Source of the DNA: an uncultured Prevotellaceae bacterium
Lineage (GTDB): Bacteria > Bacteroidota > Bacteroidia > Bacteroidales > Bacteroidaceae
NCBI GenBank assembly: GCA_900314755.1
Contig: OMWH01000019.1
Location: 1-51,251, forward strand
Length of the DNA stretch: 51,251 bases
Reading direction: 5' to 3'
The notes beneath the pieces are model-generated. The model made no database searches. It was not told the origin of the DNA and worked only from the letters and a program-made list of their open reading frames with translations. How positions within the stretch are numbered: position 1 is the stretch's first letter; the number at the start of each line of letters is the position of its first letter. The position numbers and the translations under genes were made by a program. Below, in pieces: positions 25,280 through 33,720 of the stretch.

Positions 25280-26284
25280 CTACACGTCAAAATGCTCTCT
25301 TCGAAGGGGATAGTTGTTGCGTAAGTCCTCAAATTTCGAAGGGTTAGTCTTCAGTGCCTCGCTATCAGTCATAGGGTCATAGAGCTCAAGGGGGTTACCC
25401 GTATAGGGGAAGTCGGCGGGCAGCTTAGGAGGTGTCACCTTGCCGGGGTGCGGTAAACCGAAATGCCGGCAAAGGGCATCAATCACCATATTGTCAGCAT
25501 TCGCCTTGCCGTCAGCGGAATATCCTGCGATATGGGGTGTGCCGATAAAGACCCGTTGCAGCAGTTCCTCGTCCAACCGCGGCTCTCCCTCCCACACATC
25601 GATGACGGCATCACGCACCCTGCCTTGCTGGAGGGCAGTGAGCAGGGCGGAATTATCCACCACCTCACCCCTGCTGGTATTGATGAGAAAGGGGACTTTG
25701 GACAGGCGGTGGAAGAACGGCTCGTCGGCAAGGTGCCAGGTGGCATGAACGCCATCACGGGTCAAAGGCACATGGAACGTGATGATATCAGCCTCTTGCT
25801 CGATGACCGACAAGGGGACGAAGCCAGCATACCCCAGTGGCGGGTCGCAGACGAGGACACGCATCCCCAGCCGCTCTGCGACGGCCTTGACTCTCGATCC
25901 TACATGTCCACAGCCCACGATACCTATCGTCGCGTCACGAAGGACAAGACCTTTTTCCTGCTGCAACAACAACAGTGATGACTCCACATACTGTGCGACG
26001 GAGTCGGCATTACACCCCGGACAACTGGTCCATGCGATACCGGCACGCTCCATATAGGCGGTGTCGATATGGTCGAAACCAATGGTTGCCGTGGCGACAA
26101 ACCGCACCTTGCTGTCTCTCAGCAACGACTCGTCACAACGGGTACGGGTGCGGACTATCAGGGCATCGGCATCCCGCACGTCAGCAGCACTGATAGAGGC
26201 GCCACGAAGGGGAACCACCTCGTCGGCAAGCTGCCGTAGCTTTTCCTGGATATAAGGAATCTTATCGTCAACGATTATCTTCAT
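25280..26284 (-). CDS. pdxB: Erythronate-4-phosphate dehydrogenase
   Basis: The 334-residue enzyme performs the second step of the DXP-independent-of-Pdx1 route to pyridoxal phosphate. It belongs to the D-2-hydroxyacid dehydrogenase family: nucleotide-binding GIVGCGHVGSR, the Arg of NTSRGEVVD, the Glu of DVWEGEP and the His of GTPHIAGYS. The start at MKIIVDDKIPYI is chosen; a start 13 codons earlier would lie upstream of the promoter. Its TATTTTTG element ends 8 bases before the ATG. Confidence 0.92.
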   Translation of the reverse strand: MKIIVDDKIPYIQEKLRQLADEVVPLRGASISAADVRDADALIVRTRTRCDESLLRDSKVRFVATATIGFDHIDTAYMERAGIAWTSCPGCNADSVAQYVESSLLLLQQEKGLVLRDATIGIVGCGHVGSRVKAVAERLGMRVLVCDPPLGYAGFVPLSVIEQEADIITFHVPLTRDGVHATWHLADEPFFHRLSKVPFLINTSRGEVVDNSALLTALQQGRVRDAVIDVWEGEPRLDEELLQRVFIGTPHIAGYSADGKANADNMVIDALCRHFGLPHPGKVTPPKLPADFPYTGNPLELYDPMTDSEALKTNPSKFEDLRNNYPLRREHFDV

Positions 26285-26292
26285 ACGGAGTG

Positions 26293-26300
26293 CAAAAATA
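26293..26300 (-). promoter_or_regulatory. -7 promoter element for pdxB
   Basis: The minus strand reads TATTTTTG followed by CA, leaving 8 bases to the ATG at 26284, so the leader is only a few bases. Confidence 0.6.
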
Positions 26301-26374
26301 CAGAAAAACCAGTAAAGAGCCAAAATAAACTTAAAATAATGAACGATGAACTATGAACTATGAACTATTTTTCG

Positions 26375-26382
26375 TATCTTTG
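26375..26382 (+). promoter_or_regulatory. -7 promoter element for the DUF4254-GT9 operon
   Basis: TATCTTTG followed by CA, 26 bases before the ATG at 26409. Just upstream is a small tandem repeat of GAACTAT (26345-26368). Confidence 0.65.
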
Positions 26383-26408
26383 CACCATCACAACATTAAA
26401 CAAAGGAA

Positions 26409-27020
26409 ATGTCATTTACAGAAAAAGCGAATGCAATCTTCTCCCAGGTAATTCGGGACTATCATCTGAAAGACGATGTGGACACTCCCATCTCTAATCC
26501 CTATGAGCGGGAGAGTATAGAGTATAACCTCTATTCAAAATGCTGGATAGACACCGTGCAGTGGCACCTGGAGGACATCATCCGTGACCCGCATATCGAC
26601 CCGGCTGATGCCCTGGCGCTGAAACGCCGTATAGACCATAGTAACCAAGACCGCACAGACTTGGTGGAGGAGATTGACAGTTATTTCCGTCAGCTGTACC
26701 AAGACGTGAAACCGCTACCCGATGCAAGGCTGAACACAGAGAGTCCCGCATGGGCAGTGGACCGCCTGTCTATCCTTGCCCTGAAGATATGGCACATGCA
26801 GGAGCAGGTAGACCGTAAGGATGCTGATGCGGCACATATCGACAAGTGTCAGGCAAAGCTGGACATCCTGAAGGAACAGCAGATTGACTTGAGCAAGTCC
26901 ATCGACCAGTTGCTGGAGGACATAGAGGCTGGACGGAAATACATGAAGGTATATCGTCAGATGAAGATGTATAACGACCCGGCAACCAATCCTGTCTTAT
27001 ATAATAATAAGGTGAAGTGA
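26409..27020 (+). CDS. DUF4254 family protein
   Basis: This 203-residue soluble, mostly helical protein is of a family found chiefly in Bacteroidota beside glycosyltransferases. It has no signal peptide and no clear catalytic motif; NPYERESIEYNLYSKCWIDTVQWHLEDIIRDP near the N-terminus and the conserved LKRRIDHSNQDRTDLVE segment identify the family. Its stop overlaps the GTG start of the GT9 gene, so a role in the same lipopolysaccharide step is inferred. Confidence 0.85.
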   Translation: MSFTEKANAIFSQVIRDYHLKDDVDTPISNPYERESIEYNLYSKCWIDTVQWHLEDIIRDPHIDPADALALKRRIDHSNQDRTDLVEEIDSYFRQLYQDVKPLPDARLNTESPAWAVDRLSILALKIWHMQEQVDRKDADAAHIDKCQAKLDILKEQQIDLSKSIDQLLEDIEAGRKYMKVYRQMKMYNDPATNPVLYNNKVK

Positions 27021-28063
27021 AGAAAGACCACATCCTCATCATCCGTTTCTCTGCCCTGGGAGATGTCGCCATGACCGTTCCCGTAGTCTATTCCCTGGCT
27101 CGTCAGTATCCTGACGTGAGGGTGACCGTGCTGAGCCGCAGCTTCGCACGTCCTTTCTTTGAGGACCTCGCCCCTAACGTCGGCTTTATGGAGGCTGACC
27201 TGAAGCGGGAGTACCATGGCATCAAGGGACTGAACGCCCTCTACCGCCGGCTTGCCGCCAAGCAGTTCACACATATTGCCGACCTGCATAACGTGCTGCG
27301 CTCGGAATTCCTGCGCATGCGCTTCAACATCGGCAGTTACAAGGTGGCACATATCGACAAGCACCGCAAGGGTCGCCACCGGCTGACAGCTTCCAATAAC
27401 AAGCAACTCATCCAGCAGCCCACCGCCTTCCAGAACTATGCTGACGTGCTGGAACGTCTGGGTTTCCCCATAGAGCTGGACTTCCACTCCATCTTCCCGG
27501 AGGGTGGTGGTGACCTGAGTCTGCTGCCAGACAACCCTCAGCTATCCACGCTCAGCGCTCCACTCAACATCGGTATCGCTCCCTTTGCGAAACACGAGGG
27601 GAAGATATACCCGCTGCAGCTGATGGAACAGGTGATCGCCCAGTTGACGAAGAAGCACCCGGAGGCAAGACTGTTCCTTTTCGGCAAGGGCGAACGTGAG
27701 GACGAGGTCTTCCCCCAGTGGTGTGCGAAATACCCGCAGTGTGTCCATGTGGCACCCTGTCTGAAATCCATCAGGCAGGAGCTTATCCTGATGAGCCATC
27801 TGAAGGTGATGCTCTCGATGGATTCGGCAAATATGCACCTTGCCTCCCTTGTCGCCACCCCTGTGGTGAGCATCTGGGGAGCCACCCATCCGTTCGCCGG
27901 TTTCATGGGCTGGAACCAGGGTTCTGAGAATGCCATCCAGATACCCCTCGACTGCCGCCCATGCAGCATCTACGGACAGAAGGCATGCCGTCGTGGCGAC
28001 TATGCCTGTATGCATCGTATTGCTCCCGAGGTCATCGTGGAGCATATCGAACAGATATTATAA
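27017..28063 (+). CDS. GT9-family glycosyltransferase (heptosyltransferase-like)
   Basis: The 348-residue enzyme has the ADP-heptose:LPS heptosyltransferase fold: ILIIRFSALGDVAMTVPV at the N-terminus and the sugar-nucleotide region LSMDSANMHLASLVATPVVSIWGATHP near 255-285. It probably adds a sugar to a lipid A core or similar glycolipid. Translation begins at a GTG (27017) overlapping the DUF4254 stop (GTGA); there is no ATG in a suitable place. Confidence 0.92.
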   Translation: MKKDHILIIRFSALGDVAMTVPVVYSLARQYPDVRVTVLSRSFARPFFEDLAPNVGFMEADLKREYHGIKGLNALYRRLAAKQFTHIADLHNVLRSEFLRMRFNIGSYKVAHIDKHRKGRHRLTASNNKQLIQQPTAFQNYADVLERLGFPIELDFHSIFPEGGGDLSLLPDNPQLSTLSAPLNIGIAPFAKHEGKIYPLQLMEQVIAQLTKKHPEARLFLFGKGEREDEVFPQWCAKYPQCVHVAPCLKSIRQELILMSHLKVMLSMDSANMHLASLVATPVVSIWGATHPFAGFMGWNQGSENAIQIPLDCRPCSIYGQKACRRGDYACMHRIAPEVIVEHIEQIL

Positions 28064-28094
28064 AACTTATGTATAACTTAAAAATGTGACGATT

Positions 28095-28253
28095 ATGGAA
28101 AAGTTTGTTTGTGACGTATGCGGTTATGTCTATGACCCCGAAGTTGGTGATCCCGACAATGGTATCGAGCCAGGAACAGCCTTCGAGGATATCCCCGAGG
28201 ATTGGGTATGCCCCGTTTGCGGTGTCGGCAAAGACGAGTTCTCCGCAGAGTAA
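28095..28253 (+). CDS. Rubredoxin
   Basis: A 52-residue protein with two CxxC knuckles, [10 protein letters not shown] at 6-15 and [11 protein letters not shown] at 39-49, which bind one Fe for electron transfer. The spacing and the [15 protein letters not shown] segment are standard. In anaerobes rubredoxin commonly passes electrons to peroxide or superoxide reductases. It lies 31 bases after the GT9 gene and is followed by a strong terminator. Confidence 0.97.
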   Translation: MEKFVCDVCGYVYDPEVGDPDNGIEPGTAFEDIPEDWVCPVCGVGKDEFSAE

Positions 28254-28270
28254 CGTAATCAAGAGACGAA

Positions 28271-28304
28271 CAAAAGCCCCAGCCCCACAAGGTTGGGGCT
28301 TTTG
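28271..28304 (+). terminator. Terminator after rubredoxin
   Basis: CAAAAGCCCCAGCC and GGTTGGGGCTTTTG form a 14-bp stem (one G-U pair) around a 6-base loop, ending in a short T run. Confidence 0.8.
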
Positions 28305-28468
28305 CTTTGCAGTCTCAATACAGCGGGGTTTGTCAAGAAAAGTTGTCGAAAAACGTGTATGGGTTTTTGTGCATTCTAGGATTGCAGGCGGCACCTCCGA
28401 AGGGTAAAACGGGGTATTTCGGAGTTAGGACGTACCTTCGGAGGGGTTAGTCGGCACCTTTCACCCCC

Positions 28469-28504
28469 GAAGGTGCCGCCTTCCTGCCTCGAAGGTGCCG
28501 CCTA
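28469..28504 (-). repeat. GAAGGTGCCGCC repeat, period 22
   Basis: GAAGGTGCCGCCTT occurs at 28469-28482 and again (last base pair differs, TA for TT) at 28491-28504, with an 8-base spacer. The reverse complement AAGGCGGCACCTTC occurs twice with the same 22-base period at 46842-46877. Confidence 0.85.
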
Positions 28505-28625
28505 ATTCAGTGGAAAATAGCACTAAAAATGGCGTTTTCCAGTCGTTTTTAGGGGCTTTTCAAGGGGTAATTCATGCCCCGACAAGGTTAATCGGCTGAC
28601 GTACAGCGCATTACGATAACCGCCG

Positions 28626-28679
28626 TATTTTCGCGTATTTGAGACCAACTTAAGACTTGGTGGATTCTACGCGAAAATA
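28626..28679. repeat. Compound stem-loop downstream of the ABC fusion gene
   Basis: TATTTTCGCGTA (28626-28637) and TACGCGAAAATA (28668-28679) form a perfect 12-bp stem. The 30-base loop contains ACCAA / TTGGT, which can form an inner stem. It lies 39 bases past the fusion gene's stop. Confidence 0.75.
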
Positions 28680-28718
28680 AAGCGATGTTTTGTTAAGAAG
28701 TTTCATATCAGAATCCCC

Positions 28719-31517
28719 TTAGACGGCATTGACCGTCAAACGGAGGGTATCGTTATCGATGACGAGATCACTGCTGAAGTTGCGCAGGATGGTTGCGGCA
28801 ATCGAGTTCTCGCCAGCATCAAGGACATCAGGACGGATGGCTTGCGGACACTTGACGGAGAACTGCAAGCTGTTGTCCTGCTCCGTATAGGCAAGTGCGA
28901 CACGCATAGGAGGTGTCGTGCCAAGGATAGCCATCGACTCGTCGACGACATGCAGCACAGCGTCTATCTGCTGACGGGACAGGTTATAGTGCTGACAGAA
29001 CTGCTCCATCTGTGCCGTCATGGCATACCAGTCGAAATGCTCGTTCTCGATATCGAATACCGTCTCGTGAATCTGCTGGATGAACTGACGGGTACGCTCC
29101 CGCTGCGGATGGTCGAAGAGCTGCTCGGGGGTGCCGTCCTCATAGACGATGCCGTCGGCGAAGAACAGCACACGGCTGCTCACCTGACGGGCAAAGCGCA
29201 TCTCGTGAGTGACGACAATCATCGTCATTCCCTCACGTGCCAGTTTGGTCATCACACCCAGCACCTCGCTTACCATCGTCGGGTCGAGGGCAGAGGTCGG
29301 CTCGTCGAAGAGCAGAATCTCCGGTTCCATCGCCAGTGCACGGGCTATCGCCACACGCTGTTTCTGTCCGCCAGACAGTTGGTCGGGCATGGCATCAGCA
29401 CGCTCAGCCAGTCCTACCATCTGTAACAACTCCTGGGCTTTCTGCTCAGCCTCCGCACGCCCCTTGCCAAGCAGCTGCATGGGTGCGAGACAGATATTGT
29501 CGAGTACCGACATGCCGTTGAACAGGTTAAACGACTGGAACACCATCCCCATCCTGCGGCGCAGCAAGGGCACATCGGCATCAGGAGCCAGGATGTCCTG
29601 TCCGTTGATGAGTATTCTGCCGCTGGAGGGATGCTCCAGCAGGTTCAGACACCGCAGGAACGTGCTCTTTCCCGTACCAGAAGGTCCGATGACGGAGATG
29701 ACCTCGCCACGATGGATGTCGAGGTTGATGTCACGCAGCACGTCGAGGGTTCCGAAACTCTTCTTCATGTGTTCGACACGGATGACGGGACCGTCATCCT
29801 GCAGTACGGCAGTTGCGGCATCAGCCTTGGCAGGAAGTTTCTGCCGGACGGTATACCAGACACAACCGCCGATGACAATCAGGGCAGCCAGTGCCCACAG
29901 CCACTCGTATCCCTCGTCCTCCGGGGCAGCCGTCTGTGACGGTGCCGTGAGGATACCCATCTCTCCCTTTCTGGTGAGGAGCAGGATGTGTGACGCAAGA
30001 TAGCCATCAGAGAAGAGCACCTGCTTCTGGCGTTCCTCCGTCATACTGATACAGCCCATCGCCATGTCCACCTTATCCGTCTGTACGGCAGGTATCTGCG
30101 ACGCGAAGTCCATCGACAGGAACTCCAGTCGCCAGTTGCGGCGATTAGCCCATTCCGTCAGGAAATCCACCTCCAGGCCCGAAGGCTTTCCTGAGCTGAT
30201 AAAGCTGAACGGAGGCATGGCAGGATAGATGGCGACACGCAGGGTACGCCCGGTGCCCCGCTGCTCGGGTAATGCCATTTCCGCAGGCTTGTCGGTGTCT
30301 CTCCAACGGTCGTAGATCTTCTGGTACGTACCGTCCTTGCGGATTTCCGCCAGGAAACTGTTGAAGTCCTGCTGCAACTGCGTGTTACCCTGTTTGAAGC
30401 AAGCCCCGATTGTTTGGTCCGGCAGTCCCGCACTCACCGTGTCCACCTTGGCAGCCAACACCTTATTGAAAGATACTGACAGGTTCTCGTCACCTACCAC
30501 ATCCACCTTGCCTGACTCCAGGGCAGCCAGCAGATCGGTCATATTGCTCAGACGCACGATGTCGGCATTGGGAGCCAATTTAGTAACGGCAATATCCTGA
30601 ATACTGCCTATCACCACACCGACCTTCTTACCTGCCATTGCCTTGAAAACGGCAGGAGCCGATGCGTTGCCGGCATCCTTATACGCTTGGGTGTCCTCAC
30701 CCATCACTGCCGATGTCAGATAACCAGCACCTCCTATCAGTGCCAGCAGCGCAGCCATCACAGCTGCCTTGACCCGCTCTCGTCTGACAAGTGCCGTCAG
30801 CAGCAGACCGATGAGCCAAGCCATCAGGAAATAGATAAGGGCTGTCACGATGAGGGGGAAGAAAGCGTCGAAGGTACGTGAGCGTATCAGGTCGGAGGCT
30901 CGTGTGATATCAGCGACGGCGATATAACCCACGACACTCGTACCCTTCAGCAGGCTGACAATCTCGCCCTGATAGACAGGCTTCACGGCTCTGATGACCT
31001 GTGGCATCACGATGCGGAAGAAGGTCTGCCGCTGTGTATATCCCAAGGCGAGACCTGCTTCGGTCTGTCCTTTGTCAATACCCTGGATGGTGGTGCGGAG
31101 CATCTCACTGATATACGCTGCCGTGTTCATGGCGAACGTGACGATAGCCACCATGAGACCCGTGGCATCCACCGGTGCCATCACCACATAATACATCAGC
31201 ATGAGCAATACCAGCACTGGGGTGCCGCGCATCAGGTCGATATATACCTTAGCGAATTCACACAACCACTTCCGGCGGTTCATGCGCATCCAGCAGACCA
31301 CCCCGCCGAGCGCTGTTCCGAGCAGTGCGGCAAAGAAGGTGATGAGGAGTGTCACCTGCAGACCGTCCAATATCATCTGGTAGCGTTTCTCGGCTATCAG
31401 GTTGTTATTGAAACTCTCCACGATGCTGTTCGTCATGTTTGTACAACCGGTCAATACCATACAGCAACCCAGCAGCAATAGCATGGCTGGTATTCCTGAT
31501 TTAGTCTGTCTCATCAT
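28719..31517 (-). CDS. Amino-acid ABC transporter: permease, substrate-binding domain and ATPase in one chain
   Basis: About 932 residues. In order: a signal/lipobox-like start (LTGC, Cys about 25); a HisM/GlnP-type permease (about 35-250) with the coupling loop EAGLALGYTQRQTFFRIVMP at 153-172; a membrane segment (about 250-272); an SBP-type domain; another membrane segment (about 539-557); and a GlnQ-type ATPase with Walker A GPSGTGKST (611-619), LSGGQ (714-718), Walker B ILLFDEP (734-740) and H-loop His771. About 105 extra C-terminal residues follow. The binding-domain parts appear out of order: the C-lobe (AGKKVGVVIGS to about 372), then the terminal N-lobe helix (DGTYQKIYDRW, to about 406), then the N-lobe start (LRVAIYPAMPPFSF to LLLTRKG, 425-517). 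The ATG at 31517 fits the promoter at 31541-31548; the ATG at 31514 is equally possible. Confidence 0.9.
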   Translation of the reverse strand: MMRQTKSGIPAMLLLLGCCMVLTGCTNMTNSIVESFNNNLIAEKRYQMILDGLQVTLLITFFAALLGTALGGVVCWMRMNRRKWLCEFAKVYIDLMRGTPVLVLLMLMYYVVMAPVDATGLMVAIVTFAMNTAAYISEMLRTTIQGIDKGQTEAGLALGYTQRQTFFRIVMPQVIRAVKPVYQGEIVSLLKGTSVVGYIAVADITRASDLIRSRTFDAFFPLIVTALIYFLMAWLIGLLLTALVRRERVKAAVMAALLALIGGAGYLTSAVMGEDTQAYKDAGNASAPAVFKAMAGKKVGVVIGSIQDIAVTKLAPNADIVRLSNMTDLLAALESGKVDVVGDENLSVSFNKVLAAKVDTVSAGLPDQTIGACFKQGNTQLQQDFNSFLAEIRKDGTYQKIYDRWRDTDKPAEMALPEQRGTGRTLRVAIYPAMPPFSFISSGKPSGLEVDFLTEWANRRNWRLEFLSMDFASQIPAVQTDKVDMAMGCISMTEERQKQVLFSDGYLASHILLLTRKGEMGILTAPSQTAAPEDEGYEWLWALAALIVIGGCVWYTVRQKLPAKADAATAVLQDDGPVIRVEHMKKSFGTLDVLRDINLDIHRGEVISVIGPSGTGKSTFLRCLNLLEHPSSGRILINGQDILAPDADVPLLRRRMGMVFQSFNLFNGMSVLDNICLAPMQLLGKGRAEAEQKAQELLQMVGLAERADAMPDQLSGGQKQRVAIARALAMEPEILLFDEPTSALDPTMVSEVLGVMTKLAREGMTMIVVTHEMRFARQVSSRVLFFADGIVYEDGTPEQLFDHPQRERTRQFIQQIHETVFDIENEHFDWYAMTAQMEQFCQHYNLSRQQIDAVLHVVDESMAILGTTPPMRVALAYTEQDNSLQFSVKCPQAIRPDVLDAGENSIAATILRNFSSDLVIDNDTLRLTVNAV

Positions 31518-31540
31518 TTCGTTTTGTTTTAATATGGCTG

Positions 31541-31548
31541 CAAAGATA
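31541..31548 (-). promoter_or_regulatory. -7 promoter element for the ABC fusion gene
   Basis: The minus strand reads TATCTTTG followed by CA, 23 bases before the ATG at 31517. Confidence 0.65.
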
Positions 31549-31654
31549 CGATTTATCGAATGAAATCCCAAATGAAATTAGGTTTTTCGTTCGATTTGCA
31601 CTACCTTTGACCTTGCGGTCGAAGGTACTCACGTTCGAGAAAACTCGAATAAAA

Positions 31655-31686
31655 TTTGGTTTTCTTCTCACTTAATCGTACCTTTG
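31655..31686 (+). promoter_or_regulatory. Promoter of ychF
   Basis: -33 TTTG (31655-31658), a 20-base spacer and -7 TACCTTTG (31679-31686), 28 bases before the ATG. A small TTCGAG-AAAA-CTCGAA palindrome lies just upstream of the -33 element. Confidence 0.7.
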
Positions 31687-31714
31687 CACACGAAAAATAA
31701 ACGTTTATTGAAAG

Positions 31715-32815
31715 ATGTCATTAAAATGTGGTATTGTAGGACTGCCCAATGTAGGCAAGTCCACACTGTTTAACTGTCTGTCGAGTGCCAAGGCACAGGC
31801 AGCCAACTTTCCTTTCTGTACGATAGAGCCTAACGTGGGAGTAATCACCGTTCCTGACGAGCGACTCACCAAACTGGCGGAGATCGTACACCCGGGACGT
31901 ATCGTCCCTGCGACCTGTGAGATTGTAGATATTGCCGGACTAGTAAAGGGTGCCTCAAAGGGTGAGGGCTTGGGTAACAAGTTCCTGGGGAATATCCGCG
32001 AGACGGATGCCATCATCCATGTGCTGCGCTGTTTCGAGGATGATAACATCACCCATGTGGACGGTACCATCGACCCTATCCGCGACAAGGAGATCATTGA
32101 TACGGAGTTGCAGCTGAAAGACCTGGAGACCATCGAGTCACGTCTTGCCAAGACCGAGAAGGCAGCTGCCGCCGGCAATAAGGAGGCAAAGGTGGAGGTG
32201 ACGGTGCTGAAAGCCTATAAGGAGGTGCTCGACCAAGGTAAGAACGCCCGCATCGTCGAGTTCGACTCGAAAGAGGAGCAGGACTGTGCCCGCAACCTCT
32301 TCCTGCTGACCGCCAAGCCGGTGCTGTATGTCTGCAATGTCAGCGAGGCTGATGCCAAGGACGGTAATGACTTCACCAAGCGTGTGGAGGCATTGGCGAA
32401 GGAGGAGGGTGCCGAGGCAATGATCATCGCCGCCAAGACAGAGGAGGACATTGCCGAGCTCGACAGCTATGAGGACAAGCAGATGTTCCTGGAGGAGCTG
32501 GGCTTGGAGGAGAGTGGTGTCAACCGCCTCATCAAGAAGGCTTACTCGCTGTTGAACCTGGAGACATTCATCACCGCCGGTGAGATGGAGGTGAAGGCAT
32601 GGACCTACCACAAGGGATGGAAGGCTCCACAGTGTGCCGGTGTCATCCACACTGACTTCGAGAAGGGCTTCATCCGTGCCGAGGTCATCAAGTACGACGA
32701 CTATATCCAATATGGTTCTGAGGCTGCTGTCCGTGAGGCAGGTAAGATGGGCATCGAGGGCAAGGACTATGTCGTGCAGGATGGGGACATCATGCATTTC
32801 AGGTTTAATGTTTAA
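31715..32815 (+). CDS. ychF: Redox-regulated ATPase YchF (Obg-family, OLA1-like)
   Basis: The 366-residue P-loop protein has G1 GLPNVGKST at 9-17, the NFPFCTIEPNVG switch, DIAGLVKGAS (G3) and a C-terminal TGS domain (FITAGEMEVKAWT to VQDGDIMHFRFNV). YchF prefers ATP over GTP and associates with ribosomes. Length and all motifs are standard. Confidence 0.97.
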   Translation: MSLKCGIVGLPNVGKSTLFNCLSSAKAQAANFPFCTIEPNVGVITVPDERLTKLAEIVHPGRIVPATCEIVDIAGLVKGASKGEGLGNKFLGNIRETDAIIHVLRCFEDDNITHVDGTIDPIRDKEIIDTELQLKDLETIESRLAKTEKAAAAGNKEAKVEVTVLKAYKEVLDQGKNARIVEFDSKEEQDCARNLFLLTAKPVLYVCNVSEADAKDGNDFTKRVEALAKEEGAEAMIIAAKTEEDIAELDSYEDKQMFLEELGLEESGVNRLIKKAYSLLNLETFITAGEMEVKAWTYHKGWKAPQCAGVIHTDFEKGFIRAEVIKYDDYIQYGSEAAVREAGKMGIEGKDYVVQDGDIMHFRFNV

Positions 32816-32886
32816 TGTCGAAATTCGAGATGTCGAAATATCGAAATTCGAGATAACGAGATTCGAAATAACGAAATAACAAGATA
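32816..32886 (+). repeat. Degenerate CGAAAT/CGAGAT tandem repeat before lgt
   Basis: The whole 71-base ychF-lgt gap consists of irregular units of about 8-15 bases built on TCGAAATTCGAGAT, changing toward AACGAAATAAC near the lgt ATG. Confidence 0.8.
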
Positions 32887-33717
32887 ATGACCATGACGGA
32901 ACTTCTCTTCATCCACTGGAACCCTGATCTGGTGTTTTTCCACCTCGGACCATTCGCCGTGCGCTGGTATGGGCTGTGCTGGCTCTTGGGGTTTGCTGCC
33001 GCCTACCTGCTGGTGCGCAGACTCTACCGGGAACAGCATATCAAGGAGGAGCTGTTTGAGCCCCTCTTCCTCTACTGTTTCCTCGGCATCCTGATAGGTG
33101 CCCGGCTGGGACACTGCATCTTCTATGAGCCCGACTATTTCCTGACCTCAGGGAAGGGCATCATCGAGATGTTCCTGCCTATCCGCTTCATGGCTGAAGG
33201 CGGTTTTAAGTTTGTTGGCTATGAGGGACTGGCAAGTCATGGCGGTACCCTCGGTCTGATCATCGCCCTGTGGCTCTATGTCAAAAAGACGAAGCTCAGC
33301 CTGTGGCGGGTGTTGGACAATATCGCCATTGCCACCGGCTCGATGGCTTGCTTCATCCGACTGGGCAACCTGATGAACTCCGAGATTATCGGCAAGGTGA
33401 CGGAAGTGCCCTGGGCGTTCATCTTCGAACGTGTCGACAACTTCCCACGGCACCCCGGACAACTGTACGAGGCGATAGCCTACGGCATCCTCTTCTGCCT
33501 GATGTGGTGGCTGCATAAGAAAATGCCCGAGAGGATCGGGACAGGCTGGTATTTCGGCTTCTGCCTGACCTATATCTTCACCTTCCGCTTCTTCATCGAA
33601 TACACCAAGGAGATACAGGAGGCGTTCGAGGCATCACTGCCCATCGATATGGGACAGATCCTCTCCATCCCCTTCATCATCATCGGACTATACTGTATGC
33701 TCCGGAAAAAGAAATAG
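32887..33717 (+). CDS. lgt: Prolipoprotein diacylglyceryl transferase
   Basis: The 276-residue inner-membrane enzyme attaches diacylglycerol to the lipobox cysteine of lipoproteins. It has [14 protein letters not shown] early, [10 protein letters not shown] and the family signature around [20 protein letters not shown] (about 158-177), plus HPGQLYEA. Length is normal. It is followed three bases later by the sensor kinase gene. MTMTE and MTE starts are both possible; the first is given. Confidence 0.96.
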   Translation: MTMTELLFIHWNPDLVFFHLGPFAVRWYGLCWLLGFAAAYLLVRRLYREQHIKEELFEPLFLYCFLGILIGARLGHCIFYEPDYFLTSGKGIIEMFLPIRFMAEGGFKFVGYEGLASHGGTLGLIIALWLYVKKTKLSLWRVLDNIAIATGSMACFIRLGNLMNSEIIGKVTEVPWAFIFERVDNFPRHPGQLYEAIAYGILFCLMWWLHKKMPERIGTGWYFGFCLTYIFTFRFFIEYTKEIQEAFEASLPIDMGQILSIPFIIIGLYCMLRKKK

Positions 33718-33720
33718 TCT

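Larger units (their letters stand above)
28305..28718. other. Gene-free 0.4-kb segment with repeats
   Basis: I see no coding region on either strand. It holds the CCTCCGAAGG inverted repeat (28394-28403 with 28435-28444), the GAAGGTGCCGCCTT repeats (28469-28504) and a compound stem-loop (28626-28679), each listed separately. Confidence 0.7.

Noticed and set aside
28469-28504. CRISPR mini-array
   Set aside because: The repeat is 14 bases with 8-base spacers, far below CRISPR dimensions.
29209-30003. 264-codon plus-strand frame
   Set aside because: Antisense to the ATPase part of the ABC fusion; Ser/Arg/Pro-rich mirrored composition.
30150-30700. Two separate binding domains in the ABC fusion
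   Set aside because: Each canonical segment of one amino-acid binding domain is present exactly once, so a permuted single domain is the simpler reading; structure prediction is needed to settle it.
31602-31609. TACCTTTG as a second ychF promoter
   Set aside because: It matches the -7 pattern but has no -33 partner, and a complete promoter lies closer to the gene.
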